Source: Mammaliicoccus stepanovicii (GTDB lineage: Bacteria; Bacillota; Bacilli; Staphylococcales; Staphylococcaceae). Taken from it: a DNA stretch of 50,101 nt. The notes beneath the pieces are model-generated. The model did no database searches, was not told the origin of the DNA, and saw nothing but the letters and a program-made list of their open reading frames with translations. Position numbers and translations under genes: made by a program. Below are positions 7,541 through 15,930 of the stretch, in pieces (position 1 is the stretch's first letter; each line of letters starts with the position of its first letter). The stretch covers positions 1 to 50,101 of the forward strand of contig NZ_PPQZ01000021.1 in NCBI RefSeq assembly GCF_002902525.1, given 5' to 3'.

Positions 7541-8734
7541 ATGGACAAAATACCTGTAACAGTACTGAGTGGCTATTTAGGATCTGGAAAGACAACGTTA
7601 CTTAATAATATTCTTAAGAATAGAGATGGACTCAAAATAGCAGTCATTGTAAATGATATGAGTGAAATAAATATAGACAAAGATTTAGTTATTGAAGGTG
7701 GCGGTATTTCTAGAACTGATGAGAAACTCGTTGAGCTTTCAAATGGTTGTATTTGCTGCACTTTAAGAGAAGATTTACTCAAAGAAGTTGAGAAAATTGC
7801 AAAACGTGGGGACGTAGAACAAATTGTAATAGAATCAACAGGTATATCAGAACCGGTTCCAGTTGCTCAAACATTTTCATATATGGACGAAGAACTAGGT
7901 ATTGATTTAACGAGTATATGTAGACTAGATACGATGGTTACAGTCGTAGATGCATATCGTTTCATTCATGATATTAAATCAGAAGATTTATTAGTAGATA
8001 GAGATCAAGGGACAAGCGAAGACGATGAGCGATCAATTTCAGATTTATTAATAGACCAAATTGAATTTTGTGATGTATTAATTCTTAATAAAACAGATTT
8101 GGTCAATCAAGAAGATTTAAATCAATTAGAGAATATTTTAAGAAAACTACAGCCTACTGCTCAATTTATAAAGACAAAATATGCAGAAGTAGATTTAAAA
8201 GATGTATTGAATACAAAGTTGTTCGATTTTGAGAAAGCTACAAATTCAGCAGGTTGGATCAAAGAATTAACAGAAGGTGGACATGAACATCATACACCTG
8301 AGACAGAAGAATATGGCATATCATCATTTGTATATAAGAGAAGATTACCATTTCATGCATCAAGGCTAAATGAATGGATGGAGAATATGCCAGAAAATAT
8401 TGTTAGATCAAAAGGAATCGTTTGGCTTGCTCAATATAATCAAGTAGCGTGTTTATTATCCCAGGCAGGTTCATTTGTAAATATCCATCCGGTTACATAT
8501 TGGGTTGATGCAATGAATGAAGCAGAACAACAGAAAATATTAGAAGAAAGACCAGAAGTTAAAGATAATTGGGATCCGGAATATGGAGACAGAGAATCAC
8601 AATTTGTTATTATAGGACATGATTTAAATAAAGAAGAAATTACAAAAACATTAGATAAATGTTTAATATCAACACAAGAAATAGATCAAGATTGGTCGAC
8701 ATTAAATGATCCATATAAGTGGGTATTATCTTAA
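7541..8734 (+). CDS. yciC: COG0523 GTPase, zinc metallochaperone (YciC/ZagA type)
   Basis: 397 residues. G3E GTPase domain with Walker A GYLGSGKTTLL, the CxCC metal motif in NGCICCTLREDL, the ESTGISEPVPV switch and NKTD for guanine. A His-rich linker, GGHEHHTPE (near residue 245), precedes the CobW C-terminal domain. Family members under Zur control deliver zinc to client enzymes during starvation. The ATG at 7541 is used because AAGGGAG sits six bases upstream; an earlier in-frame ATG lacks a site. It shares an operon with the zinc-free S14. Confidence 0.9.
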   Translation: MDKIPVTVLSGYLGSGKTTLLNNILKNRDGLKIAVIVNDMSEINIDKDLVIEGGGISRTDEKLVELSNGCICCTLREDLLKEVEKIAKRGDVEQIVIESTGISEPVPVAQTFSYMDEELGIDLTSICRLDTMVTVVDAYRFIHDIKSEDLLVDRDQGTSEDDERSISDLLIDQIEFCDVLILNKTDLVNQEDLNQLENILRKLQPTAQFIKTKYAEVDLKDVLNTKLFDFEKATNSAGWIKELTEGGHEHHTPETEEYGISSFVYKRRLPFHASRLNEWMENMPENIVRSKGIVWLAQYNQVACLLSQAGSFVNIHPVTYWVDAMNEAEQQKILEERPEVKDNWDPEYGDRESQFVIIGHDLNKEEITKTLDKCLISTQEIDQDWSTLNDPYKWVLS

Positions 8735-8762
8735 ATACAATGTGAAATATAAGAAACGTAAC

Positions 8763-8800
8763 AAGAGTCTGAGACATAAATAATGTTTCGGACTCTTATT
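8763..8800 (+). terminator. Terminator of the zinc-response operon
   Basis: AAGAGTC...GACTCTT stem with the inner GAGACAT/ATGTTTC pairing and a short T-rich tail. It belongs to the GAGTCTGAGACATAAAT-type terminators common in staphylococci. Confidence 0.75.
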
Positions 8801-8912
8801 GTATAAAAAATAAGTAACTGATTTAAACATAATATAATAGCCAGATTTTTACCTGTAGAAAGTACATGTGTATAATGAAAATAAAATCTTGTAACTCAAA
8901 AAGGATGATTAT

Positions 8913-9422
8913 ATGATATTAGAAACAAATAGACTCAAACTTGTACCGCCAGCGTTTACATATGTTGATACATTATTTGAAATTCATCATAATCCATCGA
9001 ATCAGAAATTTAATCCTAAAGGGCCAGTAGAAAGTTTAGAAGAATTCAAGGCATCTTATTTAACAGAATGGATTGAGCATTATAAGAAATATGGGTTTGG
9101 GTATTATGTTGTTATTCTTAAAGAAGATTATGAACCAATAGGTGTTTGTGGGTTACGATATAAAGATATCAAAGGAGAAACTTATTTAAATATTTATTAT
9201 AGAATTGACTCACAAAAAACAAAAAATGGTTATGTGTTTGAAGCGAGCACTAAAGTAATCGAACATGTACAAGAGCTGACCAATCATCAATATAAAATTG
9301 TAGCACTGACTCAAGAAGAAAATATACCTTCAATAAAAACTGCTGAGTCCCTTGGATTGAAGAGAGATAGCACTTTTGATAACTATCAAGAACAAGGGAA
9401 TGTTTATTACTTTAGTGAATAA
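8913..9422 (+). CDS. GNAT family N-acetyltransferase (RimJ/RimL-like)
   Basis: 169 residues. It opens with ILETNRLKLVPP, typical of the RimJ/RimL-like (Acetyltransf_3) branch. The core strand is YEPIGVCGLRYKDI and the C-terminus holds ENIPSIKTAESLGLKRD, the usual N..S...E.LGF end. The pyrophosphate loop is poorly conserved (DSQKTKNGYVFEA). A second GNAT follows after 18 bases, so the two are probably co-transcribed. Acceptor unknown. Confidence 0.85.
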   Translation: MILETNRLKLVPPAFTYVDTLFEIHHNPSNQKFNPKGPVESLEEFKASYLTEWIEHYKKYGFGYYVVILKEDYEPIGVCGLRYKDIKGETYLNIYYRIDSQKTKNGYVFEASTKVIEHVQELTNHQYKIVALTQEENIPSIKTAESLGLKRDSTFDNYQEQGNVYYFSE

Positions 9423-9440
9423 TTGAAATGAGGTCATCGT

Positions 9441-9947
9441 ATGGAAATAAAAGTGTTAAATACTAAAGATGTACAAGAATACCGACAATTAAGACTGTTA
9501 AGTTTACAAACGAACCCAGAAGCATTCGCGTCAACATATGAAACTGAAATTAAATATCCTATTAGTAAATTCGAACAGCGTTTGGAATCAAATGATACTA
9601 AATTTACTTTAGGTGGCTTTTGTGACAATCATTTAGTATGTATCGCTACTTTTTATCGTGAAACAGTAATGAAGTTAAGTCACAAAGGAAATTTAGTAGC
9701 TATGTATTGTCATAAATCAAAACGAGGTACAGGTATTTTGGAAAAATTAGTTTCAGAATTAATTAAAAGGGCAACGATGATAGAAGGTTTAAAAGTAATA
9801 GATTTAAGTGTTCTTTCAAATAACAAAAGAGCAATCTGTTTTTATGAAAAACTTGGATTTGAGAAGTATGCTACAGAACCAAACGCTATATATGATGGAG
9901 CATGTTATCAAGATGAAGATATGATGAGACTAATATTGAAAAATTAA
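9441..9947 (+). CDS. GNAT family N-acetyltransferase
   Basis: 168 residues. MEIKVLNTKDVQEYRQLRLLSLQTNPEAFASTYE is the typical start of the Acetyltransf_1 branch. Motif A is AMYCHKSKRGTGILEKLVSELI (RGTG acetyl-CoA loop), followed by LSVLSNNKRAICFYEKLGFEKY. The start is well placed behind GAGGTC and lies 18 bases after another GNAT gene of a different subtype. Substrate unknown. Confidence 0.87.
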   Translation: MEIKVLNTKDVQEYRQLRLLSLQTNPEAFASTYETEIKYPISKFEQRLESNDTKFTLGGFCDNHLVCIATFYRETVMKLSHKGNLVAMYCHKSKRGTGILEKLVSELIKRATMIEGLKVIDLSVLSNNKRAICFYEKLGFEKYATEPNAIYDGACYQDEDMMRLILKN

Positions 9948-10013
9948 AGACATGGCAATAAAACGAAGACATTAAATGTTGAACTTGTCATCCAAATTAA
10001 ATAAATAAAACAT

Positions 10014-10057
10014 ATCGCAAAATTTCGTTCTTTAACAAAGAAATTTTGCGATTTTTC
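10014..10057 (+). terminator. Terminator after the GNAT pair
   Basis: CGCAAAATTTC / GAAATTTTGCG stem followed by ATTTTTCT. The remainder of the 9948-10257 gap holds only the promoter of the next gene. Confidence 0.85.
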
Positions 10058-10182
10058 TATGTTAACGAAACAATGAAGTCTCAATTAATGATATGGAACA
10101 ACTTATAAGAAGAAATTTAGCTACATGGCTAACGTTATAGAAAGTAAAAAAAATTTATAAACAGGAAAAATATTGTTTAAAA

Positions 10183-10214
10183 TTGATTGAATAATCAAAA
10201 TTATATGGTAAGAT
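10183..10214 (+). promoter_or_regulatory. Promoter with palindrome for the peptide-binding lipoprotein
   Basis: TTGAAT (10187-10192), 16 bases, TAAGAT (10209-10214). The perfect palindrome TTGATT-GAAT-AATCAA (10183-10198) overlaps the -35 box, a natural place for a repressor. Its protein is unknown. Confidence 0.5.
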
Positions 10215-10257
10215 AAACACAATTGAACAATATCAAACAAATAAGGGGATTGATTTG

Positions 10258-11877
10258 ATGAAAAAGGCTATTAAATTTAGTGTTTATATTCTAGTTGTTG
10301 TCATGATACTGGCGGGTTGTAGTGGTAATGGAGGAAGTAAGAAAGCACCGAAAGATACTTTAAGGTTGATAGCACCTGCTGATTTAGCGACATTAGATTC
10401 AAGTTTGGCAGTGGATGCAGGTGCATTTGAAGTCATGAATGCAACTCAAGAAGGGTTATATCGCTTAGATAAAGATGATAAAGCAGAACCGGCAATAGCA
10501 ACAGGGGATCCTAAAAAATCAAATGACGGTAAAACGTGGACATTTAAATTAAGAAAAGACGCAAAATGGTCTAACGGTGAACCAGTTACAGCACATGATT
10601 TTGTGTATGCTTGGAGAAGAGTTGTTAATCCAAAAACAGCATCTGAATATGCATATATCATGTATGATTTAAAAAATGCAGAAGCGATTAATAAAAGTGA
10701 GAAAAAACCTGAAGAATTAGGGGTTAAAGCAATAGATGATCATACATTACAAATGACATTGAATGAAGAATTACCATATTATAAAGAGTTATTATCATTT
10801 GGAACATTTATGCCATTGAATGAAAAATTTGTTGAAAAACAAGGTTCTAAATATGGAACGACAGTAGATAAAACACTATATAGTGGTCCATTCGTTATGA
10901 AAGATTGGAAAGTTGAAGATGAATTTTCACTTAAGAAGAATAAAAAATACTGGGATAAAGATAATGTAGCACTAAAAGGAATTGACTATAAAGTGATTAA
11001 AGATGAGCAAACAGCACTTAATTTATATAATAATGACAAAGTCGATAGTACGGAGTTAAGTTCTCAAAATGTTGAATCAAACAAAGATAAAGAAGGATTT
11101 GATACGAATTTAGAATCTGCAACATATTATTTACAATTGAATTTACAAGATAATAAAGATTTACAGAATAAAGACTTGAGAGCAGCAATCGCACAATCAA
11201 TAGATAAAAAATCATATGTTGACCATAATTTAAATGATGGCTCAACGCCAATTGATACATTTTCACCTAAAAAGGTATTCACAAATGATGATAAACAAGA
11301 TTATAACAAGTTAGTTAAACCGCCTTACACTTATGATCCTAAAAAAGCAAAAGCATCATTACAAAAAGCTAAAAAATCATTAGGCAAAGATAAAATAGAC
11401 ATTGAATTTTTAACATTCGATCAAGACAATGCTAAAAAAGATGCAGAATACTTTAAAGAACAAGTTGAAAAGCACTTACCAGGTGTAACATTGTCGATTA
11501 AACAACAACCAAGTAAGCAAAAAATAGCACTAACTAAAAAAGGTGACTATGATATCGCACTTACAGGATGGGGTCCAGATTATCCAGATCCAATGACATT
11601 CTTAGACTTATATCATAGTGAAACAACTAAAGGCGAAACAGGATATGACAATCCTAAATACGATAAAATTATCAATGATGGAAAAACAGTATTACTTAAA
11701 GATCCAAACAAACGTTGGGATGAGTTAGCAAAAGCAGAAGATATGTTATTAGATGATGCGATTGTTGTCCCACTATACCAAAAAGGTAAAGCAAGATTAA
11801 CTAAGAAAGAAGTAAAAGGACGTATTATTCATTATGTAGGTACAAAAGAATACAAACATGTGAAATTAGATAGATAA
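10258..11877 (+). CDS. Peptide ABC transporter substrate-binding lipoprotein (OppA-like)
   Basis: 539 residues of SBP_bac_5 type. The lipoprotein signal peptide ends in a clear lipobox, LAGC (Cys near 21). Family landmarks follow: DTLRLIAPADLATLDSS, LYRLDKDDKAEPAIA, W.FKLRKDAKWSNGEPVTAHDFVYAWRR, SGPFVMKDWK and the C-terminal ALTGWGPDYPDPMTFLDLY, which lines the peptide site in OppA proteins. It should capture oligopeptides outside the membrane. No permease or ATPase genes are adjacent, so it must share a transporter encoded elsewhere. TTG three bases upstream is an alternative start. Confidence 0.92.
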   Translation: MKKAIKFSVYILVVVMILAGCSGNGGSKKAPKDTLRLIAPADLATLDSSLAVDAGAFEVMNATQEGLYRLDKDDKAEPAIATGDPKKSNDGKTWTFKLRKDAKWSNGEPVTAHDFVYAWRRVVNPKTASEYAYIMYDLKNAEAINKSEKKPEELGVKAIDDHTLQMTLNEELPYYKELLSFGTFMPLNEKFVEKQGSKYGTTVDKTLYSGPFVMKDWKVEDEFSLKKNKKYWDKDNVALKGIDYKVIKDEQTALNLYNNDKVDSTELSSQNVESNKDKEGFDTNLESATYYLQLNLQDNKDLQNKDLRAAIAQSIDKKSYVDHNLNDGSTPIDTFSPKKVFTNDDKQDYNKLVKPPYTYDPKKAKASLQKAKKSLGKDKIDIEFLTFDQDNAKKDAEYFKEQVEKHLPGVTLSIKQQPSKQKIALTKKGDYDIALTGWGPDYPDPMTFLDLYHSETTKGETGYDNPKYDKIINDGKTVLLKDPNKRWDELAKAEDMLLDDAIVVPLYQKGKARLTKKEVKGRIIHYVGTKEYKHVKLDR

Positions 11878-11918
11878 TAACGAAATCAAACACGCATAAT
11901 TTGATTTCACAAAAAACA

Positions 11919-11966
11919 ACAGACATCCTAAAAATCGAAAGATTTTGATATGGATGTCTGTTTTTG
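11919..11966. terminator. Terminator after the peptide-binding lipoprotein
   Basis: ACAGACATCC pairs with GGATGTCTGT, with an inner AAAATC/GATTTT pairing and the TTTTTG tail. Confidence 0.85.
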
Positions 11967-12001
11967 TATGGATGTATTAAATTCGAGTGAATAAATAAGA
12001 A

Positions 12002-12029
12002 TTGATTTGTGTGCTTCACAAATTATGAT
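12002..12029 (+). promoter_or_regulatory. Promoter with inverted repeat in its spacer
   Basis: TTGATT (12002-12007) and TATGAT (12024-12029) are 16 bases apart. The perfect 7-5-7 inverted repeat ATTTGTG-TGCTT-CACAAAT (12005-12023) fills the spacer, an operator-like position upstream of the next GNAT gene. Confidence 0.45.
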
Positions 12030-12077
12030 AAGATAAATCCAACATCATTTTATAAGAAAAATTAAGGAGGTATCTAC

Positions 12078-12578
12078 ATGGATTATTACACAAGAGACAT
12101 TAAAAAGTCAGATTTAGATGACATTCACGAATATATGACGAAACCTGAAGTAAGTAAATATCAGACATGTGGTGTAACTTCTTATGAAGAAACTAAAAAT
12201 TACATAGATGAAATGTTAAATAGAGATGAACATTGTATGTTTAATGTTATTGTTGATGCGGACATAGACAAAGTTATAGGGTCAATACAGCTTGAGCATG
12301 ATATGAACAATAAAAGTGGTGAAATTGAATTTGTCATTCACCCAGATTACTGGGGAAATGGTATCGCAACTGATGTCGCAAATACAATGATTAAGTATGG
12401 TTTTAAAGTTCTTAAATTAAACAGAATATGGGCACAAACGCATATCAACAATACAGCATCAGAAATTGTACTTCAAAAATTAGATATGAAGCATGAAGGT
12501 ATATTAAGACAAAATGTATTATTGGATGATGAATATCGTGACACGTTATTATATAGTATTTTGAAAGAAGAATTTTAA
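12078..12578 (+). CDS. GNAT family N-acetyltransferase (RimJ/RimL-like)
   Basis: 166 residues of the Acetyltransf_3 branch. It shows FVIHPDYWGNGIATDVANTMIKYGF (motif A with WGNGIA), NRIWAQTHINNTASEIVLQKLDMKHEGILRQN and DTLLYSILKEEF, all standard for RimJ/RimL relatives that acetylate protein N-termini or small molecules. The start is behind AAGGAGG. A possible operator sits in the upstream promoter. No terminator is visible before the nucleoside hydrolase 71 bases downstream, so they may be co-transcribed. Confidence 0.9.
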   Translation: MDYYTRDIKKSDLDDIHEYMTKPEVSKYQTCGVTSYEETKNYIDEMLNRDEHCMFNVIVDADIDKVIGSIQLEHDMNNKSGEIEFVIHPDYWGNGIATDVANTMIKYGFKVLKLNRIWAQTHINNTASEIVLQKLDMKHEGILRQNVLLDDEYRDTLLYSILKEEF

Positions 12579-12649
12579 AAAAATAGTCATATAATAAAAG
12601 ACAATTCTTTTGTATAATAAATTTGAAATCATAAAAGGAAGGTAACACA

Positions 12650-13585
12650 ATGACTAAAGTATATTTTAACCATGATGGTGGCGTTGATGATTTAATTTCA
12701 TTATTTTTATTATTACAAATGGAAGAAATTGAATTAATTGGAGTAAGTGCAATTGGAGCAGATTGCTACGTAGAACCAGCAACAAGTGCATCACGTAAAA
12801 TTATTAATCGATTCTCTAATCAAAAGCTAGATGTTGCTTCTTCAAATGAAAGAGGTAAAAATCCATTCCCGAAAGATTGGAGAATGCATGCGTTTTTAGT
12901 TGATGCGATGCCTATTTTAAATGAAGATATGAAAATTCGCTCAAATATTGCTGAAAAAAACGCTTCAGAAGATATTATCGAGAAATTATTAAAGGCGGAA
13001 GAGAAAGTTACATTACTCTTTACCGGACCTTTAACAGATTTAGCTAAAAGTCTAAAAGATGAACCGAGAATTGAAGAACGAATTGAAAGATTAGTTTGGA
13101 TGGGTGGCACACTTTTAGAAAAAGGTAATGTTGAAGAGCCTGAACATGATGGAACAGCAGAATGGAATGCTTTTTGGGATCCAGAAGCGGTTAAGACTGT
13201 TTTTGATACAAACATAAAAATAGATATGGTTGCTTTAGAGAGCACGAATCAAGTACCGTTAACACCTGATATTCGTAAGAGATGGGCAAATGAAAGAACA
13301 TACGAAGGTGTAGATTTCTTAGGTGTTTGTTATGCTTTAGTGCCACCATTAACACACTTTGTGACTAATTCAACATATTTCTTATGGGATGTATTAACGA
13401 CAGCTTACGTTGGTAAACCAGAGTTAGTGACAAAAGAAGAAATTAAAATAGGTGTATTAACAGATGGACCGAGTCAAGGTAGAACATTTAAAAGTGATGA
13501 AGGTAGAATTGTAAACATTATTAATGATGTCGACCGTGATGGATTTTTCGACTATATGACTGATCTAGCAAAGAAAGTTAAATAA
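12650..13585 (+). CDS. Nucleoside hydrolase family protein
   Basis: 311 residues, normal for inosine-uridine-preferring nucleoside hydrolases, which cut the N-glycosidic bond of (ribo)nucleosides using a bound calcium. The N-terminal signature is NHDGGVDD rather than the usual DTDPGxDD: the first Asp is Asn, while the other three acidic positions remain. TLLFTGPLTDLAKSL and WMGGTLLEKGNVEEPEHDGTAEWNAFWDPEA (with the NxxxDP-type metal and ribose region) confirm the fold. Start behind AAGGAAGG. It is one of the divergent members of the family; its substrate is uncertain. Confidence 0.88.
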   Translation: MTKVYFNHDGGVDDLISLFLLLQMEEIELIGVSAIGADCYVEPATSASRKIINRFSNQKLDVASSNERGKNPFPKDWRMHAFLVDAMPILNEDMKIRSNIAEKNASEDIIEKLLKAEEKVTLLFTGPLTDLAKSLKDEPRIEERIERLVWMGGTLLEKGNVEEPEHDGTAEWNAFWDPEAVKTVFDTNIKIDMVALESTNQVPLTPDIRKRWANERTYEGVDFLGVCYALVPPLTHFVTNSTYFLWDVLTTAYVGKPELVTKEEIKIGVLTDGPSQGRTFKSDEGRIVNIINDVDRDGFFDYMTDLAKKVK

Positions 13586-13591
13586 AAGCAA

Positions 13592-13634
13592 AAGGTCTCT
13601 CAAAGTGTATAAATACGCTTTGAGAGACCTTTTT
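13592..13634 (+). terminator. Terminator after the nucleoside hydrolase
   Basis: AAGGTCTCTCAAAG and CTTTGAGAGACCTT form a strong stem with a TTTTT tail. Confidence 0.9.
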
Positions 13635-13807
13635 ACATTCCATTCGTATAATTTTAAAAATAAAATAAAAAAATTTGAAATTTCTTTACCCTATGATATT
13701 AAAGGGTGCAACGCTATTTTACAAAAAGAAAGCGGTTGTAAAGTTTGGTTAAATAATTTTTAATAGGTTATATGTTTATATAGAGAAAATAGGGAGTGGG
13801 AATAAAT

Positions 13808-15217
13808 ATGAAGTTTAAGAAAGATGAAGTTAACGTCGTAGATTCCAGTAAAACGAGAAAAACTGTAGTTGCGACCGGGATAGGTAATGCAATTGAGTGG
13901 TTTGATTTCGGTTTATACGCTCAACTTGCAGTTATTATTAGTGCGAATTTTTTCGGAAACATGCCTAAAGAAATTCAATTAGCATCAACTTTTGCGGTAT
14001 TTGCATTTGCATTTATAGTTAGACCGATTGGTGGTATATTCTTTAGTCATTTAGGAGATAAACACGGCCGTAAAGTTGTATTATCAACTACAATAATATT
14101 AATGGCGTTCTCAACGTTAGCACTAGGTTTATTACCAACACAACATCAAATAGGTATTTGGGCTCCAATATTATTGCTTATTGTTAGAATGATACAATCG
14201 TTCTCTACAGGTGGAGAATATGCAGGTGCCATGACATACATAGCTGAAATATCTCCAGATAAGACAAGAGGTAAATTAGGTAGTGGATTAGAAATCGGGA
14301 CATTATCTGGAAGTATATTAGCTGCTTTATTAGTCGGTATTATGTATGCTGTGTTAGATAATGAGCAAATGTCTTCATGGGGTTGGAGAGTACCATTCAT
14401 TATAGCAGCACCTTTAGGGATAATAGGTGTTTACTTAAGAAAGAATCTTGATGAAAGTCCGGCTTATGAAACAAGCTTAGAAGAACAAGAAGAGCTAGAA
14501 TTTTCATATAAAGATATATTTAAGAAGTATTGGAAAGATATCATTGTATGCTTTGCTGGGGTAGCATTTTTAAACGTAGCAAATTATATGGTGCTATCTT
14601 ATATGCCATCATTCCTAAACGGAACCATTCATTTGGGCGGAACGATGAGTAGTGTATTAAGTATTATAACGATGGCAGCGATGATACCAGCTGTATTTTT
14701 CTTCGGTTGGTACAGTGATAAAGTCGGAAATAAAAATACAATCATGTTTGGATTAATAGGATTCAGTTTATTCTCCGTATTGGCATTTTGGTTAATGAGC
14801 GTTCCTTCAATACCAATGATTATAATAGGACTATTTATAATAGCGCTATTCATGGCAACTTTCGAAGGCGTAATGCCGTCTGTCTTGCCTAGTATTTTCT
14901 ATACTAAAGTAAGACTTAGAACGTTATCTCTTGTATATAATATAGGTGCAGCAATATTTGGTGGGTTAACACCATTTATCTTAACAACGTTAGTGGAAAC
15001 AACCGGACAAAAAATTGCACCGTCATATTATTTAACATTTATAAACGTAATTGGATTATTAATATTCTTATTTATGTTTAAGACAACTTCAAATAAATCG
15101 TTAAAAGGCTCTTATCCAAACGTAGATAACAAAGCAGACTTAAAAGAAGTTTATGAAAATCCGAAAGATGCGCTTTGGTGGACTGCCGAAGATGAAGAAG
15201 AAGCGAATAAAATATAA
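13808..15217 (+). CDS. proP: MFS metabolite:H+ symporter, ProP-like osmolyte transporter
   Basis: 469 residues, twelve predicted membrane segments, metabolite:H+ symporter (MHS) family. Markers are ATGIGNAIEWFDFGLYA in the first segment, the loop 2-3 motif GDKHGRKVVL, RMIQSFSTGGEYAGAMTYIAE and WGWRVPFIIAAPLG. S. aureus ProP (proline/glycine betaine uptake) is similar in length and motifs, so osmolyte import is likely, but other carboxylate or betaine substrates are possible. The GTG at 13796 overlaps the ribosome site AGGGAGTGGG, so the ATG at 13808 is used. Monocistronic, with a terminator after it. Confidence 0.85.
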   Translation: MKFKKDEVNVVDSSKTRKTVVATGIGNAIEWFDFGLYAQLAVIISANFFGNMPKEIQLASTFAVFAFAFIVRPIGGIFFSHLGDKHGRKVVLSTTIILMAFSTLALGLLPTQHQIGIWAPILLLIVRMIQSFSTGGEYAGAMTYIAEISPDKTRGKLGSGLEIGTLSGSILAALLVGIMYAVLDNEQMSSWGWRVPFIIAAPLGIIGVYLRKNLDESPAYETSLEEQEELEFSYKDIFKKYWKDIIVCFAGVAFLNVANYMVLSYMPSFLNGTIHLGGTMSSVLSIITMAAMIPAVFFFGWYSDKVGNKNTIMFGLIGFSLFSVLAFWLMSVPSIPMIIIGLFIIALFMATFEGVMPSVLPSIFYTKVRLRTLSLVYNIGAAIFGGLTPFILTTLVETTGQKIAPSYYLTFINVIGLLIFLFMFKTTSNKSLKGSYPNVDNKADLKEVYENPKDALWWTAEDEEEANKI

Positions 15218-15259
15218 AAATTCAGATCATATTATTTAAATAATAAATAATCTAAATTG

Positions 15260-15310
15260 AAAAACAGCTCGCATTAACAAAGTTAAACTTGTTAATGCGA
15301 GCTGTTTTTA
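15260..15310. terminator. Bidirectional terminator between proP-like and ohr genes
   Basis: AAAACAGCTCGCATTAACA pairs with TGTTAATGCGAGCTGTTTT; both flanks carry T or A runs. Confidence 0.9.
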
Positions 15311-15353
15311 ATAGAACTGATTAATATATTAAATATTAAATGATGACGCTATA

Positions 15354-15770
15354 TTACACCGCTTCAACATTTAATTTTACATCGATATTATTTCTTGTTG
15401 CTTTTGAATAAGGGCAGAAGTCATGAGCGTCTTGTAAATATTTTTCTGCATCTTCTTGAGATACATTTTTCACTTTTGCATCAATGTCTACTTCTAATTT
15501 TGGACTTTCTGCATTTTCGTCGTCTACTAGACGTACTGTTAATGTTACTTCAGGTTCTGCATCTCGTACTTTATTTTGTTTAAGGATAAGATCAAATGCA
15601 CCATTGAAACATGAAGCATAACCTGCAGCAAATAATTGTTCAGGGTTTGTTGCGTTACCATCTGCTTGTTGAGGTGGTAATACATCTACATCTATTGCTT
15701 TATCGTCCGTATATACATGTCCTTTACGTCCACCAGTATTTGTAGCTTTAGTTTCATAATGTGTTGCCAT
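15354..15770 (-). CDS. ohr: Organic hydroperoxide resistance protein (Ohr, OsmC fold)
   Basis: 138 residues, the normal size. The catalytic pair of cysteines is in place: Cys54 in [11 protein letters not shown] and a second Cys in [13 protein letters not shown]. Arg15 and Glu44 (NPEQLFAAG), which position the peroxidatic Cys, are also present. Ohr reduces organic and fatty-acid hydroperoxides with lipoyl-based reductant, which links it to lipoate made by LipA (30 kb downstream). The start is behind AGGAGGT. No OhrR gene is adjacent. Confidence 0.93.
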   Translation of the reverse strand: MATHYETKATNTGGRKGHVYTDDKAIDVDVLPPQQADGNATNPEQLFAAGYASCFNGAFDLILKQNKVRDAEPEVTLTVRLVDDENAESPKLEVDIDAKVKNVSQEDAEKYLQDAHDFCPYSKATRNNIDVKLNVEAV

Positions 15771-15867
15771 TTCAAAGACCTCCTAATAGTTTATAATATA
15801 TGTTTACCCTTAATTAATAATATAAATCATATGTTAGATTGTTAATGGTTATTGTATGCTATCAAAT

Positions 15868-15909
15868 TTAAGTATAAAAACATTACTTAATATGAAATAA
15901 TATACTTAA
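15868..15909. repeat. TTAAGTA/TACTTAA half-site cluster in a divergent intergenic region
   Basis: TTAAGTA (15868-15874) is followed by its complement TACTTAA twice (15884-15890 and 15903-15909, 19 bases apart). Operator-like spacing between the ohr and EamA genes; the binding protein is unknown. Confidence 0.4.
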
Positions 15910-15930
15910 CAGATAAAGAGAGGTACCAAT

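Noticed and set aside
10070-10120. Short frame starting at ATG near 10074
   Set aside because: About eleven codons, no ribosome site and no neighbours to support it.
12005-12023. Rex or CRP/ArcR operator
   Set aside because: Arms resemble TTGTG/CACAA but the spacing (5) does not fit Rex (TTGTGAA-N4-TTCACAA) or CRP-type (TGTGA-N6-TCACA) sites.
12820-13245. 141-codon open frame on the minus strand
   Set aside because: It lies wholly antisense to the nucleoside hydrolase gene, has a Ser/Phe/Ile-biased composition of a complement shadow and no ribosome site.
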